Of a DNA stretch of 64,000 nucleotides, positions 1-7,786 are shown piece by piece; position 1 is the stretch's first letter; each line of letters begins with the position of its first letter. Under the pieces are notes generated by a model. The model did not search any database. It saw only the letters and a list, made by a program, of their open reading frames with translations, and had not been told where the DNA came from. The translations under genes and the position numbers were made by a program. The DNA comes from Hyphomonadaceae bacterium UBA7672 (GTDB lineage Bacteria > Pseudomonadota > Alphaproteobacteria > Caulobacterales > Hyphomonadaceae), in NCBI GenBank assembly GCA_002483135.1, contig DLHI01000007.1:683211-747210 (forward strand), given 5' to 3'.

Positions 1-326
1 ACGACGTAGAGTTCGGGCGAAGTGATCGGACGGCCCGACTCATCGCGCATGAAACCTGGCGCTTCCTCCAGCAGCCGGACAGCTTCGGAGGACATGGTCG
101 AATTGAGCTCGGCCTCCGATCCCGTGCCCAGGATCATTGCGATATCGTCCGAACCGGTGCCGGCCACGGTCTTTGCAAAGCCGTTCGACATGGCCAGGAA
201 CGCCAGCAAGGTTGCGACAACGAGGCCAATCGAAAAGACGGTGGATACCGATCCCCAGAAGCGACTGGGGAGACCGGTGATCGTCATCGATACGACGGCG
301 CTGATCTGACGAAGCAGGGAGGTCAT
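1..326 (-). CDS. ABC transporter permease, N-terminal part (cut by window edge)
   Basis: This is the N-terminal part of an FtsX/MacB-like permease and is incomplete because the window begins inside it. Translation on the minus strand starts MTSLLRQISAVVSMTITGLP, followed by one long hydrophobic segment (VFSIGLVVATLLAFLAMSNG) at about residues 28-47 and then a soluble stretch, as expected for the large periplasmic domain after TM1. Its ATG lies 3 bases beyond the stop of the preceding permease, so it is the last visible gene of the exporter operon. Two different permeases would form the membrane heterodimer. The family assignment rests on this short piece plus context. Confidence 0.75.
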   Translation of the reverse strand, partial: MTSLLRQISAVVSMTITGLPSRFWGSVSTVFSIGLVVATLLAFLAMSNGFAKTVAGTGSDDIAMILGTGSEAELNSTMSSEAVRLLEEAPGFMRDESGRPITSPELYV

Positions 327-329
327 CGC

Positions 330-1493
330 CTAGATCCTCCGGAACGCGGTGATCACGTTGACACGCATGGCGTTGAAGGCCGGAACGGCTCCTGTAGTGA
401 AGCCGAGCGCTGCCATGAAGCCCACCGCCGACAGCGCGATCTGCGGCGTCACGCGCATGCCGCCGAAGAACTGGTTCAGCTCCGGTACGCCACTGAGCAT
501 GTTGGTCAACCCACTCGCGAGCGCTAATCCAATAGCTCCGCCGATCAGGGCGAGCAGAAGCGTTTCGCCGATAACAATTCGGCCTATGCGGACCGACGTG
601 AAGCCGAGCGTCTTCATCACAGCGATCTCGCCCGTCCGTTCCCTGATCGCGCCGGCCATCGCGTTGCCGACGATCAGGAGGATTGTCACAAATGCCGCCC
701 CGGTCACGCCAAGAATGATGAGGCCGATATTGCCCTGCTGATCGATAAAGGCGGCGTTGAAGGCCTGCTCGGAGAGCGTTTCGGTTTCTGCGCGCGAGTT
801 GGCGAACTGGGCGTCAACGCGAGCGGCAACAGCGTCGTTCTCAGAAGCGTCTGCAGTCACGATCTGGATGATGCCGACCGTGTCATTGCCGAACGCGCGC
901 CCCTCGTCGAGATACTCAAAGTGAACGAAAACTGATCCGGTCGAGGTGTTGGCGTCCTTCCCCTCATAGATTGCCCGGATCACTACCGGCCACACGGAGG
1001 TGCCATCCCGGCGTCGCCAGACGTTGGAGGAAAGGGGGATCTGTTGGCCAACCTCCCAGCCATACTGGTCTGCAACTGCGCGCCCGACCATGATGCTGTC
1101 GCGGTTGGTGATGAACGCCTGACGCTGGTCGTCGGGCATCACGTATTCATCGTAGATTCGGGTATAGCTTTCCGGCTCGATCGCAAAGGTCAGCAGGAAG
1201 TTCCGGGGCTCCTGATAGTAGCCGCCGAACCAGTTGGAGTAGCTGACGTCGGCAACGCCCTCCACATTCTGGATGCGACTGACATAGGCGAGGGGCAGCG
1301 GCTGGGTGAAATTGATCCGGTTCGCGACCACCAGCCTGTTGCTTGACGACGGTCCCGCAGCGTTTTCGAGCGACGACTGGAAGGCCGCCAGAACGCCGTA
1401 GATCAGGAAGGCAATGAAGATCGCGAACACGAGCAGCCCCGTCCGCAGCGGCTTTCGGCCGAGTCCGGAAAGGATGAGCCGCAGGTCGCTCAC
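330..1493 (-). CDS. ABC transporter permease, FtsX-like
   Basis: A 387-residue inner-membrane permease of the MacB/FtsX (ABC3) class. An N-terminal membrane segment at about residues 17-38 is followed by a large periplasmic domain (about 40-250) and three C-terminal segments, beginning near LIILGVTGAAFVTILLIVGN. The cytoplasmic loop GAIRERTGEIAVMKTLGF is the usual coupling loop that contacts the ATPase in this family. The start overlaps the ATPase stop by 4 bases, which indicates translational coupling. The exported compound is not evident; relatives export lipids, peptides or glycolipids. Confidence 0.9.
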   Translation of the reverse strand: MSDLRLILSGLGRKPLRTGLLVFAIFIAFLIYGVLAAFQSSLENAAGPSSSNRLVVANRINFTQPLPLAYVSRIQNVEGVADVSYSNWFGGYYQEPRNFLLTFAIEPESYTRIYDEYVMPDDQRQAFITNRDSIMVGRAVADQYGWEVGQQIPLSSNVWRRRDGTSVWPVVIRAIYEGKDANTSTGSVFVHFEYLDEGRAFGNDTVGIIQIVTADASENDAVAARVDAQFANSRAETETLSEQAFNAAFIDQQGNIGLIILGVTGAAFVTILLIVGNAMAGAIRERTGEIAVMKTLGFTSVRIGRIVIGETLLLALIGGAIGLALASGLTNMLSGVPELNQFFGGMRVTPQIALSAVGFMAALGFTTGAVPAFNAMRVNVITAFRRI

Positions 1494-2179
1494 GTCAGCC
1501 GCTCCTCGAACGTGCCCTTGTCGAGATGCAGTTCGCGGCGTGCGTATTTCGCTGCGGCTGGATCATGCGTCACCATGACAATAGTCTTGCCCAATTCGCG
1601 ATTGAGCAGCTGAAGCATCTCCAGAATTTCCACGGCCGTGTTGCGATCGAGGTCTCCGGTCGGCTCATCCGCCAGGATCAGCTTCGGATCCGCGACGATC
1701 GCGCGGGCGATCGCCACTCGCTGTTGTTGGCCGCCGGAAAGCTCCTTGGGTTTGTGGCCCGCGCGGTTATCGAGGCCTACGACTTCAAGGGCCGTCTTCA
1801 CCCGGCGCTTGCGCTCTGCCGCGTTCAGCGGCGTCAGCAACAGCGGCAGCTCGACATTGCGTGCAGCCGACATGGTCGGCATCAAATTGTAGAACTGGAA
1901 AATGAAACCGATATTTGCGGCCCGCCATGCGGATAGCTGGTTTTCCGACAGCTTCTCGATTGGCGCGCCATCGAAGATAATCGACCCGCTCGTCGGCCGG
2001 TCGAGTCCGCCGAGCAGGTTCAGCAGGGTCGTCTTGCCCGACCCGGACGGGCCCATCATCGCGACAAAGTCACCGGATGGTATCGAGAGGTTCAGATCCG
2101 TGAAGATGCTGATCGTCTCGTCCCCGCGACGGTAGGTCTTCGCGATATGCTGCAGGACGATCAGGTCACGGTCCGACAT
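1490..2179 (-). CDS. ABC transporter ATP-binding protein (LolD/MacB/DevA type)
   Basis: A 229-residue ATPase that powers the exporter. Visible motifs are Walker A GPSGSGKT (residues 43-50), Q-loop around IFQFYNLMP (93-101), signature LSGGQ (147-151), Walker B LILADEPTGDLD (167-178) and the switch His in MVTHDP. Length and motifs fit the stand-alone ATPases paired with FtsX-like permeases. It lies between the HlyD-like adaptor and the first permease, the same composition as DevBCA or MacAB-type systems. Start is the ATG 23 bases after the adaptor stop. Confidence 0.95.
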   Translation of the reverse strand: MSDRDLIVLQHIAKTYRRGDETISIFTDLNLSIPSGDFVAMMGPSGSGKTTLLNLLGGLDRPTSGSIIFDGAPIEKLSENQLSAWRAANIGFIFQFYNLMPTMSAARNVELPLLLTPLNAAERKRRVKTALEVVGLDNRAGHKPKELSGGQQQRVAIARAIVADPKLILADEPTGDLDRNTAVEILEMLQLLNRELGKTIVMVTHDPAAAKYARRELHLDKGTFEERLT

Positions 2180-2202
2180 GGTCTGCTTGCTCCGCGGCGA
2201 CT

Positions 2203-3208
2203 CTAGTTCGCTGATCGGTCGAAGGTCACCTTCGCGGCCATTTGCGGCAGGACGCGCGCATCGCGTTCCTTGAAGCCTACGCGAACCTGGATGGTTGCAC
2301 GGTCGCGATTTGCGGTGGGAATGATCGCTATTACTTCACCCGCGATCTGCCAGTCCGGATAAGCGTCGAGAACAATCGTCGCCGTTTGTCCCGCCTTTAT
2401 GTCGGCGATCTGGCCTTCATTGACATCGACTTCCACTTCGAGGCTGGCCATGTCCACCAGCGTTGCAACACCAGTGCGGGTGAACTCTCCGCCGCCGGCC
2501 GCTGGCGACAGAATTTCACCAGCCTGGGCGTTCTTGGCGATGATGACGCCCGCGAATGGTGCGCGGATCACGTGGCGCTCAACAAACTCCGTCTGCCGAT
2601 CGACCGCGGTCTGCGCGACGCGTGCATCCGCCATCGCGGCGTTGTATTGCGCAGTCAGTGAGTTCATCCGCGACGTCGCTGCTTCGAAGGACGCCGCAGA
2701 AACCGCACCTGTCTGCACCAGCTTTTCGGCACGCTGGCGCTGCGCATCAGCCTCGACCATCTGAGCTTGCAGCGACGCAATCGCGGCGTTGGCGGACTGC
2801 AGACGGCCCCGCGCAAGCTGGAGGTCGAAGCGCGCAAGATCATCGTCGAGCCGGGCGAGAACCTGACCCTTCTCGACGACGGCGCCTTCCTCGAAGAGTA
2901 CATCCGTCAGGCGACCCGTGATGTCTACCGATACCGTCGCCGAGCGCCGCGCCACGACATAGCCCGACGCCACAAGGCCGCCACGCGGCCGGACCTGGGT
3001 AGTTGCCCCAACCGGCGCCGCGGCGGCGCTTGGCGGTTTGGCCTTGTCTTCAGCGGGGGGCGATCCTCTCCCGAAAACGGCCCATGCCATCGCGCCGACG
3101 GCGATCACGGCGGCGCCGACCGCAAGGTAGCGCCATCTGCCGCTTGACGCAGGGGCCGCCGATCGATCGATCGATCGATAGGGACTTCAGCTTGTCAGAG
3201 ACATTCAT
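2203..3208 (-). CDS. HlyD/MFP-family periplasmic adaptor, reading frame broken near its start
   Basis: Membrane-fusion adaptor that links the ABC permeases to an outer-membrane channel. The continuous reading frame gives a signal-anchor (VIAVGAMAWAVFG), a biotinyl-lipoyl-like part (GLVASGYVVARRSATVSV), a coiled-coil hairpin (about residues 85-165 of that frame) and beta-barrel segments to the end. As read, this frame has no ATG and would begin at a GTG at 3108 inside the membrane anchor. An ATG at 3208 opens MNVSDKLKSLSIDRS and would join the main frame as ..SIDRSAAPASSGRWRYLAV if one 4-base unit were removed from the CGAT repeat at 3160-3179. I therefore place the intended start at 3208 and treat the gene as frameshifted or phase-variable. 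Family call is firm; N-terminus is inference. Confidence 0.85.
3160..3179. repeat. Tetranucleotide repeat (CGAT)x5 in the adaptor start region
   Basis: Five exact CGAT units (ATCG on the coding strand). They sit inside codons 10-17 of the adaptor reading frame opened by the ATG at 3208. Four units would keep that ATG in frame with the adaptor body; five units do not. Confidence 0.95.
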
Positions 3209-3624
3209 TCCAGAGCCTACCATGCTCGCCCCGCCACCATCAGACGTCTCACCTGTCCAGCGAACGCGCCAACCCCTGGTTCAGCCGTGGTCATTACGCC
3301 CTGAGGGGCAAAGTGGATCGCTTAAGGGGCCGACAGGGTGGACCACGCCTGCCTGAGAACATCCTTCAACGCCCTGGTGTCGGCTCCACAATCTCGTCAA
3401 TCGTCCCGGTTGAGCCGCAAGGGCTTCTATTTGCCCAGCGCAGTCATTAGGTCCCTTACGAGTGGGCTTGGAAAACGCCGGGTTGGAGCGATTGCGTTGA
3501 ACGTCTCCTTCAAACCAGGGAGGGGCCCAAACTCCCGGAGGGGTGATGTCAGACCTACGCCACCCCTTCTCTGGTAAGGTCGTAGTTATCGGCCCGCGGA
3601 GATGCTCCAACGGCGCGAATTTGG
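3209..3624. other. Non-coding or unrecognised stretch before the IS6 remnant
   Basis: No reading frame here looks like a real protein. The longest open frame (minus strand, 3281-3688) is low in hydrophobic periodicity and overlaps the transposase remnant. The stretch probably contains the left part of the damaged insertion sequence, but I could not identify a terminal repeat. Confidence 0.5.
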
Positions 3625-4164
3625 TACAGACGGCTCCGCTTCCCTGCCGCCGTGATTCAGCACGCGGTCTGGTTGTACTTCCGCTCAACGCTCAGCCTGC
3701 GCGACGTCGAAGAGGTAATGGCGCATCGCGGTGTCGATGCGAGCTACGAGACAGTCCGCGCATGGACGGCAAAGTTCGGACCGAAGATCGCTGCGAATCT
3801 CCGGCGGCGTAAACTTCCACCTTCGCCTCGCTGGCATCTTGATGAGCTTGTATCGACAATTGGCGGCGAGCGCGTTTGGATCAGGCGCGCGGTCTATGAC
3901 GAAGGCGAGGTCGTGGACATGATCGTGCAGAAGCGCCGCGATGCTGGTGCTGCTCTTCGATTCTTGAGACGGCTATTGAAGAATCAGAAGGTCGAACCAG
4001 CGACTATCGTCACGGACGGATTGCGATACTATCGCGCGGCGCTCGATCGCGTTGGTCTTGCTGATCGACATCGTCCTGGACGTCTGCGCGAGAACAATTG
4101 CGCAGAGAACTCTCATCTCGCCATCGGAAGACGCGAACGAAAGATGCCGGGTTTCACGAGCTAA
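3625..4164 (+). pseudogene. IS6-family transposase remnant
   Basis: DDE transposase of the IS6/IS26 family, damaged at both ends. From 3625 the frame reads YRRLRFPAAVIQHAVWLYFR, the usual N-terminal region of this family, but there is no ATG; the only start-like codon is the GTG at 3652. The catalytic Asp, Asp and Glu are seen in RWHLDELV, IVTDGLRYY and CAENSHLAIGRRERKM. The frame stops after MPGFTS, so the C-terminal 40 or so residues typical of the family (about 230 aa in full) are missing. The 3' end abuts a truncated TetR gene, which suggests that insertion or a later deletion broke both. Confidence 0.85.
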
Positions 4165-4191
4165 CCATCGGCGCCGCGCTTTCTTGAAACG

Positions 4192-4299
4192 CCCGCGGAC
4201 GCCGCCAGCGGCGATACTGTCGCGTCGGGAGCGCTCGGCGGCGTTCTTGAGGATGGCGTCGCCCGCCTCCTGCTTGTGACCGTCCTTGTAACGCGCCAC
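4192..4299 (-). pseudogene. TetR-family regulator, N-terminal stub cut by the IS remnant
   Basis: The first 36 codons (MARYKDGHKQEAGDAILKNA then AERSRRDSIAAGGVRG) match the start of a TetR/AcrR DNA-binding domain. Similarity ends before the recognition helix, where the sequence runs into the transposase remnant; the frame then continues as unrelated residues to a stop at 3973. It follows the SDR gene on the same strand by 19 bases, so it was probably the last gene of the tautomerase-SDR operon. Not expected to be functional. Confidence 0.65.
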
Positions 4300-4318
4300 G
4301 TCAGATTCTCTGTTTGGC

Positions 4319-5119
4319 TTAGCCGGGCCGATACCGCGCGGCGATCTCGCCGCTCATCACGTCGCGCATATAGGCGCCGCGCGCGGCTTCCAGATCGCGC
4401 CAATGATCAGCGGAAGCAAGCGATGGTGTGATCACTTCCTCGCCCAGAGCCGCGCCTGCAAGAGCCGCGTCGGCGAGCGCCTCGGCAGAGACATAGGCGG
4501 AGTCCGGGAATACTGAATCACTCAGGCCCTGTGAGGAGAAGAACTCGGTGCGCACCGGGCCCGGCAGCACGACGTGGACGCCGATACCACTTCCGCCAAG
4601 CTCCAGCCGCAACGAGCGTGTGAAGTTGAGCACGTACGCCTTCGAGCCGCTGTAAGCGCCGCCGCCGGCGCTCGGCATCAGCGCCATCACCGACGCGATA
4701 TTGATCAGCGTCCCACGGCCGGCGGCGCTGAAACGCGCGACCGCAGCGATCGAGAGCCGCGTCAGCGCGACGACATTGATCCGGATGAGGGCTTCCTGCG
4801 CGCCGGCAGGCACTGACGACGTCGGCCCAAGCGCGCCTACGCCAGCATTGTTCACAAGAAACGACACTGGAATGTCCGCAATCCGCGCTTCAAGGCGCGC
4901 GAGGTCGTCCGCGCGCCCCAGATCAGCGACAAGCGTTTCAACGCCGACGCCGGTTTCGGCCTGCAATTGCGCCGCGAGAGTCGAAAGGCGGTCGCCGCGG
5001 CGGGCCACGAGGAGGAGGTCATGGCCGCGACGCGCGAGGCGGTCCGCGAACGCTGCGCCGATGCCTGAGGATGCACCGGTGACGACAGCGACGCCGGGAT
5101 TGGTTCCAAGGTCTGTCAT
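4319..5119 (-). CDS. Short-chain dehydrogenase/reductase
   Basis: A 266-residue cytoplasmic NAD(P)-dependent oxidoreductase. TGASSGIG (residues 14-21) binds the cofactor, VNNAGVG follows, and YSGSK holds the catalytic Tyr and Lys. I start it at the ATG giving MTDLGTNPGVAVVTG rather than the upstream Met 36 codons earlier, because that extension has no family-like sequence and overlaps the preceding gene. It begins 11 bases after the tautomerase stop, so the two are co-transcribed. Substrate unknown; it resembles the DltE/YqjQ-like classical SDRs that reduce carbonyls. Confidence 0.9.
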   Translation of the reverse strand: MTDLGTNPGVAVVTGASSGIGAAFADRLARRGHDLLLVARRGDRLSTLAAQLQAETGVGVETLVADLGRADDLARLEARIADIPVSFLVNNAGVGALGPTSSVPAGAQEALIRINVVALTRLSIAAVARFSAAGRGTLINIASVMALMPSAGGGAYSGSKAYVLNFTRSLRLELGGSGIGVHVVLPGPVRTEFFSSQGLSDSVFPDSAYVSAEALADAALAGAALGEEVITPSLASADHWRDLEAARGAYMRDVMSGEIAARYRPG

Positions 5120-5130
5120 GATGGTTTCAC

Positions 5131-5559
5131 TCAGTCGTGTGTGCGCGGGGAGGCGCGATCTTCCTCGCGCCAGCGGATCTCGTCCGGCGTGCCGGCGCGT
5201 GGCGGGTAAAAACCGTTGATCGACCAATAGTCGAATGGCGTCTCATCGACGTGGAGTTCCCAGTCCAGCCCCCTGTCAGCGATGTAGGGCTTCAGGATGG
5301 CGTTGATTCGGTCGATGAAGCGGCGACTCGCCTCCAGCGAGGGGAAGCTCCGGGCGATGTGCTCCATCACGATCCGGACGACCCGGCCGGCCGGTTTGTC
5401 GCCGACAAAAAACTGCGCGGGATCGACTGGTTGGAAAATTATCCCGACGTAGAAGCGGGGCATGACCGCGCCGTACACGGACGTAATTTTCTCTGCCAAT
5501 TCAGCCTTGTCTGTATCGGAGAAGGCGTCGGCAGGATGATAGATTTTCCAAAGGGGCAT
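5131..5559 (-). CDS. Tautomerase-family protein (Tautomerase_3-like)
   Basis: A 142-residue protein beginning MPLWKIYHPADAFSDTDKAE, with Pro2 exposed after Met removal as the general base of the 4-oxalocrotonate tautomerase superfamily. Length and the MPxWxIYHP start match the single-chain fungal-type tautomerases related to cis-3-chloroacrylic acid dehalogenase rather than the 62-residue bacterial 4-OT. Conserved internal motifs include PRFYVGIIFQPV and RGLDWELHVDE. First gene of the operon with the SDR. The substrate cannot be named. Confidence 0.8.
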   Translation of the reverse strand: MPLWKIYHPADAFSDTDKAELAEKITSVYGAVMPRFYVGIIFQPVDPAQFFVGDKPAGRVVRIVMEHIARSFPSLEASRRFIDRINAILKPYIADRGLDWELHVDETPFDYWSINGFYPPRAGTPDEIRWREEDRASPRTHD

Positions 5560-6679
5560 GGGATCTGGGCCTCCCGTCTAGTGCTTGATCGCGTAGAATT
5601 ATGTTCGTCATATTATCTACAGCCGAAAGCATGTCAATTATCATATCAAGATTGCGCGCGCCTCGCATCGCGCAATGTCGAGATGATGAGGGTGAGCGAC
5701 GACGCTCGATCTGGCGCTTGCGGGATGATTTCGACCGACGATCGCCTTCCGAGCTCAGCGAGATCCTCGAATGGGTACGTCGTGTCATCATCAGCGGTTC
5801 GGCGGAGCATCGGCGCTATCAGGCGCTTGCGATACCGAGGCGGCGGACGCGAAGAGCGTTAAGGCGCTGATATAGAAGCTCATGCCCATTACTCTCGAAG
5901 ACCGCGTGAAGTTCATCGTTAGCGACAAGCCTGCTCAACTGAACCCGCCGATCACTGCACCTTCTTCTGATTTTCTTATGGACGATAGCCATCGGGCATT
6001 CTGGGTAGATCTGTGACGACCTGCTTCGCGATGTACCGCGGGGCGCTGCGCGAACGGCTGGAACATCCGACTCTGAATGTGACGAAGTGGGCCCGCAAAA
6101 TCCTCGAGGATATTGAGTGCAGCATTTACCAGGCACGGGTTCCTTAAATGCGTTCCCCGATCCTTGATGGACTCGTAAACTCGGCGAACATCACGACCCC
6201 GTCGCTTGACGGGCCATCCTCGAACGCCACCGAATGTCGAATGCGCCGAACGACAGTGTTCACAATATCCTGGCACGCCAGAAGTCGCCTGGAATGTCCC
6301 GCTGTAGGACATGGCTCTCGCTACACAACTGCGCCAAGAGGCCTTCCTGGGTAATCGGGCCGGATCAGCTCCTTGTGAAATTGGGGAGAGGGCGAGGCGC
6401 GTTCGGCTTGGCGCGCGCCCGCTCAAACTACATTGCCTTCGATGGGCAGATACTGAGAGATTGCGAAACCGACGATAGTCAAATAACGATAGGCTGCACG
6501 TCGCAAGGTGATCTCAGGACGTTCGCCTGGTGATTGTGCGATGGACGGGCAAGGTTGAGGTGGTTGGTGGAAGGCGAAGGGCAGCCATATGTGAAGGCGG
6601 CAATTAGCACGCCAGTTCGATTTTCGGATGCCACTCCTGGGCGGGTCTCGCGTCGCACATCCCGGGCCGGTCGGATCTG
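5560..6679. other. 1.1-kb stretch without a confident gene
   Basis: No protein family is recognisable on either strand. The most gene-like items are short plus-strand frames in series: 5882-6016 (MPITLEDRVKFIVSDKPAQL..., 44 aa), 6013-6147 (GTG start overlapping the previous stop as GTGA, 44 aa) and 6148-6354 (68 aa, its ATG directly after the previous TAA). Their end-to-end packing is suggestive but their residues match nothing I know. They may be decayed fragments. 5560-5660 should hold the tautomerase promoter and is AT-rich, with an imperfect inverted repeat around 5599-5616. Confidence 0.4.
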
Positions 6680-7462
6680 ATGCGCGGCCGTTTCGCCAGC
6701 AGCGAGGAGGTAGGTGCAAACCTGGATGTGACGCCAAAATCGTCTCAGCGGAAGCAGCGATCCCGACAGGCGCGCCCCGAGCAGCGCGATCCGGTCCAGG
6801 CGCGCAGCAGAATACGCCACGATGCGATTCTTGATGCCACGGCCCGGTTGCTTGAAAAGGCAAATATCGAGGATCTTACGCTTTCAGACATCGGCCGGGC
6901 CGCCCGTGTGTCGAAGGCGTCGGTCCACTACCACTTCCCGACAATCGCAGACATTCAACTGGCGTTGGGCAAGCGATTTAATCAGGATTTGGCCGATTTT
7001 CTTGCTCACAAGCATACGAAGACGATCGCCATTCAGTCCATCACGTGGAGAGAGTGGATCAGTCTCGACGCCAACTTCACTCGGGATTTTTTCAACGCCA
7101 ATCGCGCCGCTTGCGAGTGTCTGCTTGGTCCGCTCCTGCATCGTCAGATCCGGTTGGCGGCGCGCCAGGCAAATGCCAGGAGCGGCGAGCACAAGATTGA
7201 GAGCATGAGGCGCATCTTCGATTTGCCTCGTACGCAAGAGCTTAAACGCGCACTCGGCTTGTATGCAGAAATCCTCGATCTGTTCTGGTCGAACGCGTAC
7301 CTTCTCAACGGCCGGATCGATGATTTGACGTTCCGCGAGTCCGTGGCCGCCTCAGTAAGTTACCTGGCGCCATTTCTGCCGAACATTCTGCGCCGTCGGC
7401 AAAGCGCGACGGGCGCGCCGCCTGCCGGGGGCCAGCAGCCGTCGCGACGCAATCACAGCTGA
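6680..7462 (+). CDS. TetR/AcrR-family transcriptional regulator (1)
   Basis: A 260-residue repressor-type regulator. The HTH region (RIRHDAILDATARLLEKANI, then SDIGRAARVSKASVHYHFPT) lies at about residues 47-95 and the rest is an all-helical ligand domain. It is a close paralogue of the TetR at 40512: both have a NIEDL helix, VSKxSVHYHFPT, an FFNANRAACE/YFNSSRPACE stretch and AEILDLFW. A GTG at 6728 would give a shorter N-terminus (VTPKSSQRKQ) that aligns better with the paralogue, so the start is uncertain. It sits just upstream of the TonB receptor and is a candidate binder of motif A. Confidence 0.88.
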   Translation: MRGRFASSEEVGANLDVTPKSSQRKQRSRQARPEQRDPVQARSRIRHDAILDATARLLEKANIEDLTLSDIGRAARVSKASVHYHFPTIADIQLALGKRFNQDLADFLAHKHTKTIAIQSITWREWISLDANFTRDFFNANRAACECLLGPLLHRQIRLAARQANARSGEHKIESMRRIFDLPRTQELKRALGLYAEILDLFWSNAYLLNGRIDDLTFRESVAASVSYLAPFLPNILRRRQSATGAPPAGGQQPSRRNHS

Positions 7463-7553
7463 CAGCTGCGCAGACTGTCGCGCGTGACGGGTGTCGAAGG
7501 CGCCGCGCCTTGTCTTTGGCGAGGCGAGCTTTGAATCCGGACGAACTCAAAAA

Positions 7554-7572
7554 CAGACGTTAGTCTGATAAT
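7554..7572 (+). promoter_or_regulatory. Operator-like motif A, site 1
   Basis: Reads CAGACGTTAGTCTGATAAT. This copy has perfect 5-bp inverted arms CAGAC/GTCTG around GTTA and is the clearest palindrome of the set. It lies 215 bases upstream of the TonB receptor and downstream of a TetR gene. Confidence 0.6.
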
Positions 7573-7710
7573 ACGGGCGCAATGTGCTCGTTCGGACACA
7601 GGCGCCGTCCGCGTCAATGCATTTCCAAGGCAAAAAATTGTTCGATCGTGCCTGTTTTCTGGCTCCGTGAGGTCCAAGAATTCGGCAGGCGGTGGTGCGT
7701 TGCACCAAAA

Positions 7711-7754
7711 CTGACGATAGCCAGATTGACAAAATCTGACGCTGGTCCGGTAAT
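7711..7754 (+). promoter_or_regulatory. Operator-like motif A, sites 2 and 3
   Basis: Two further copies before the TonB receptor: CTGACGATAGCCAGATTG at 7711 (degenerate) and TCTGACGCTGGTCCGGTAAT at 7735. The second closely matches the site at 41269 before the FAD oxidoreductase pair (TCTGACGCTAGTCCGGTAT). The receptor start is 33 bases beyond it, so a bound repressor could block the promoter. The rest of the 324-bp gap 7463-7786 shows nothing else. Confidence 0.55.
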
Positions 7755-7786
7755 GCTGCGCACATTCAACCGGGGAGGTGTCTAAA

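Noticed and set aside
3281..3688. Minus-strand 135-codon open frame before the IS6 remnant
   Set aside because: Overlaps the transposase N-terminal region and reads as random residues.
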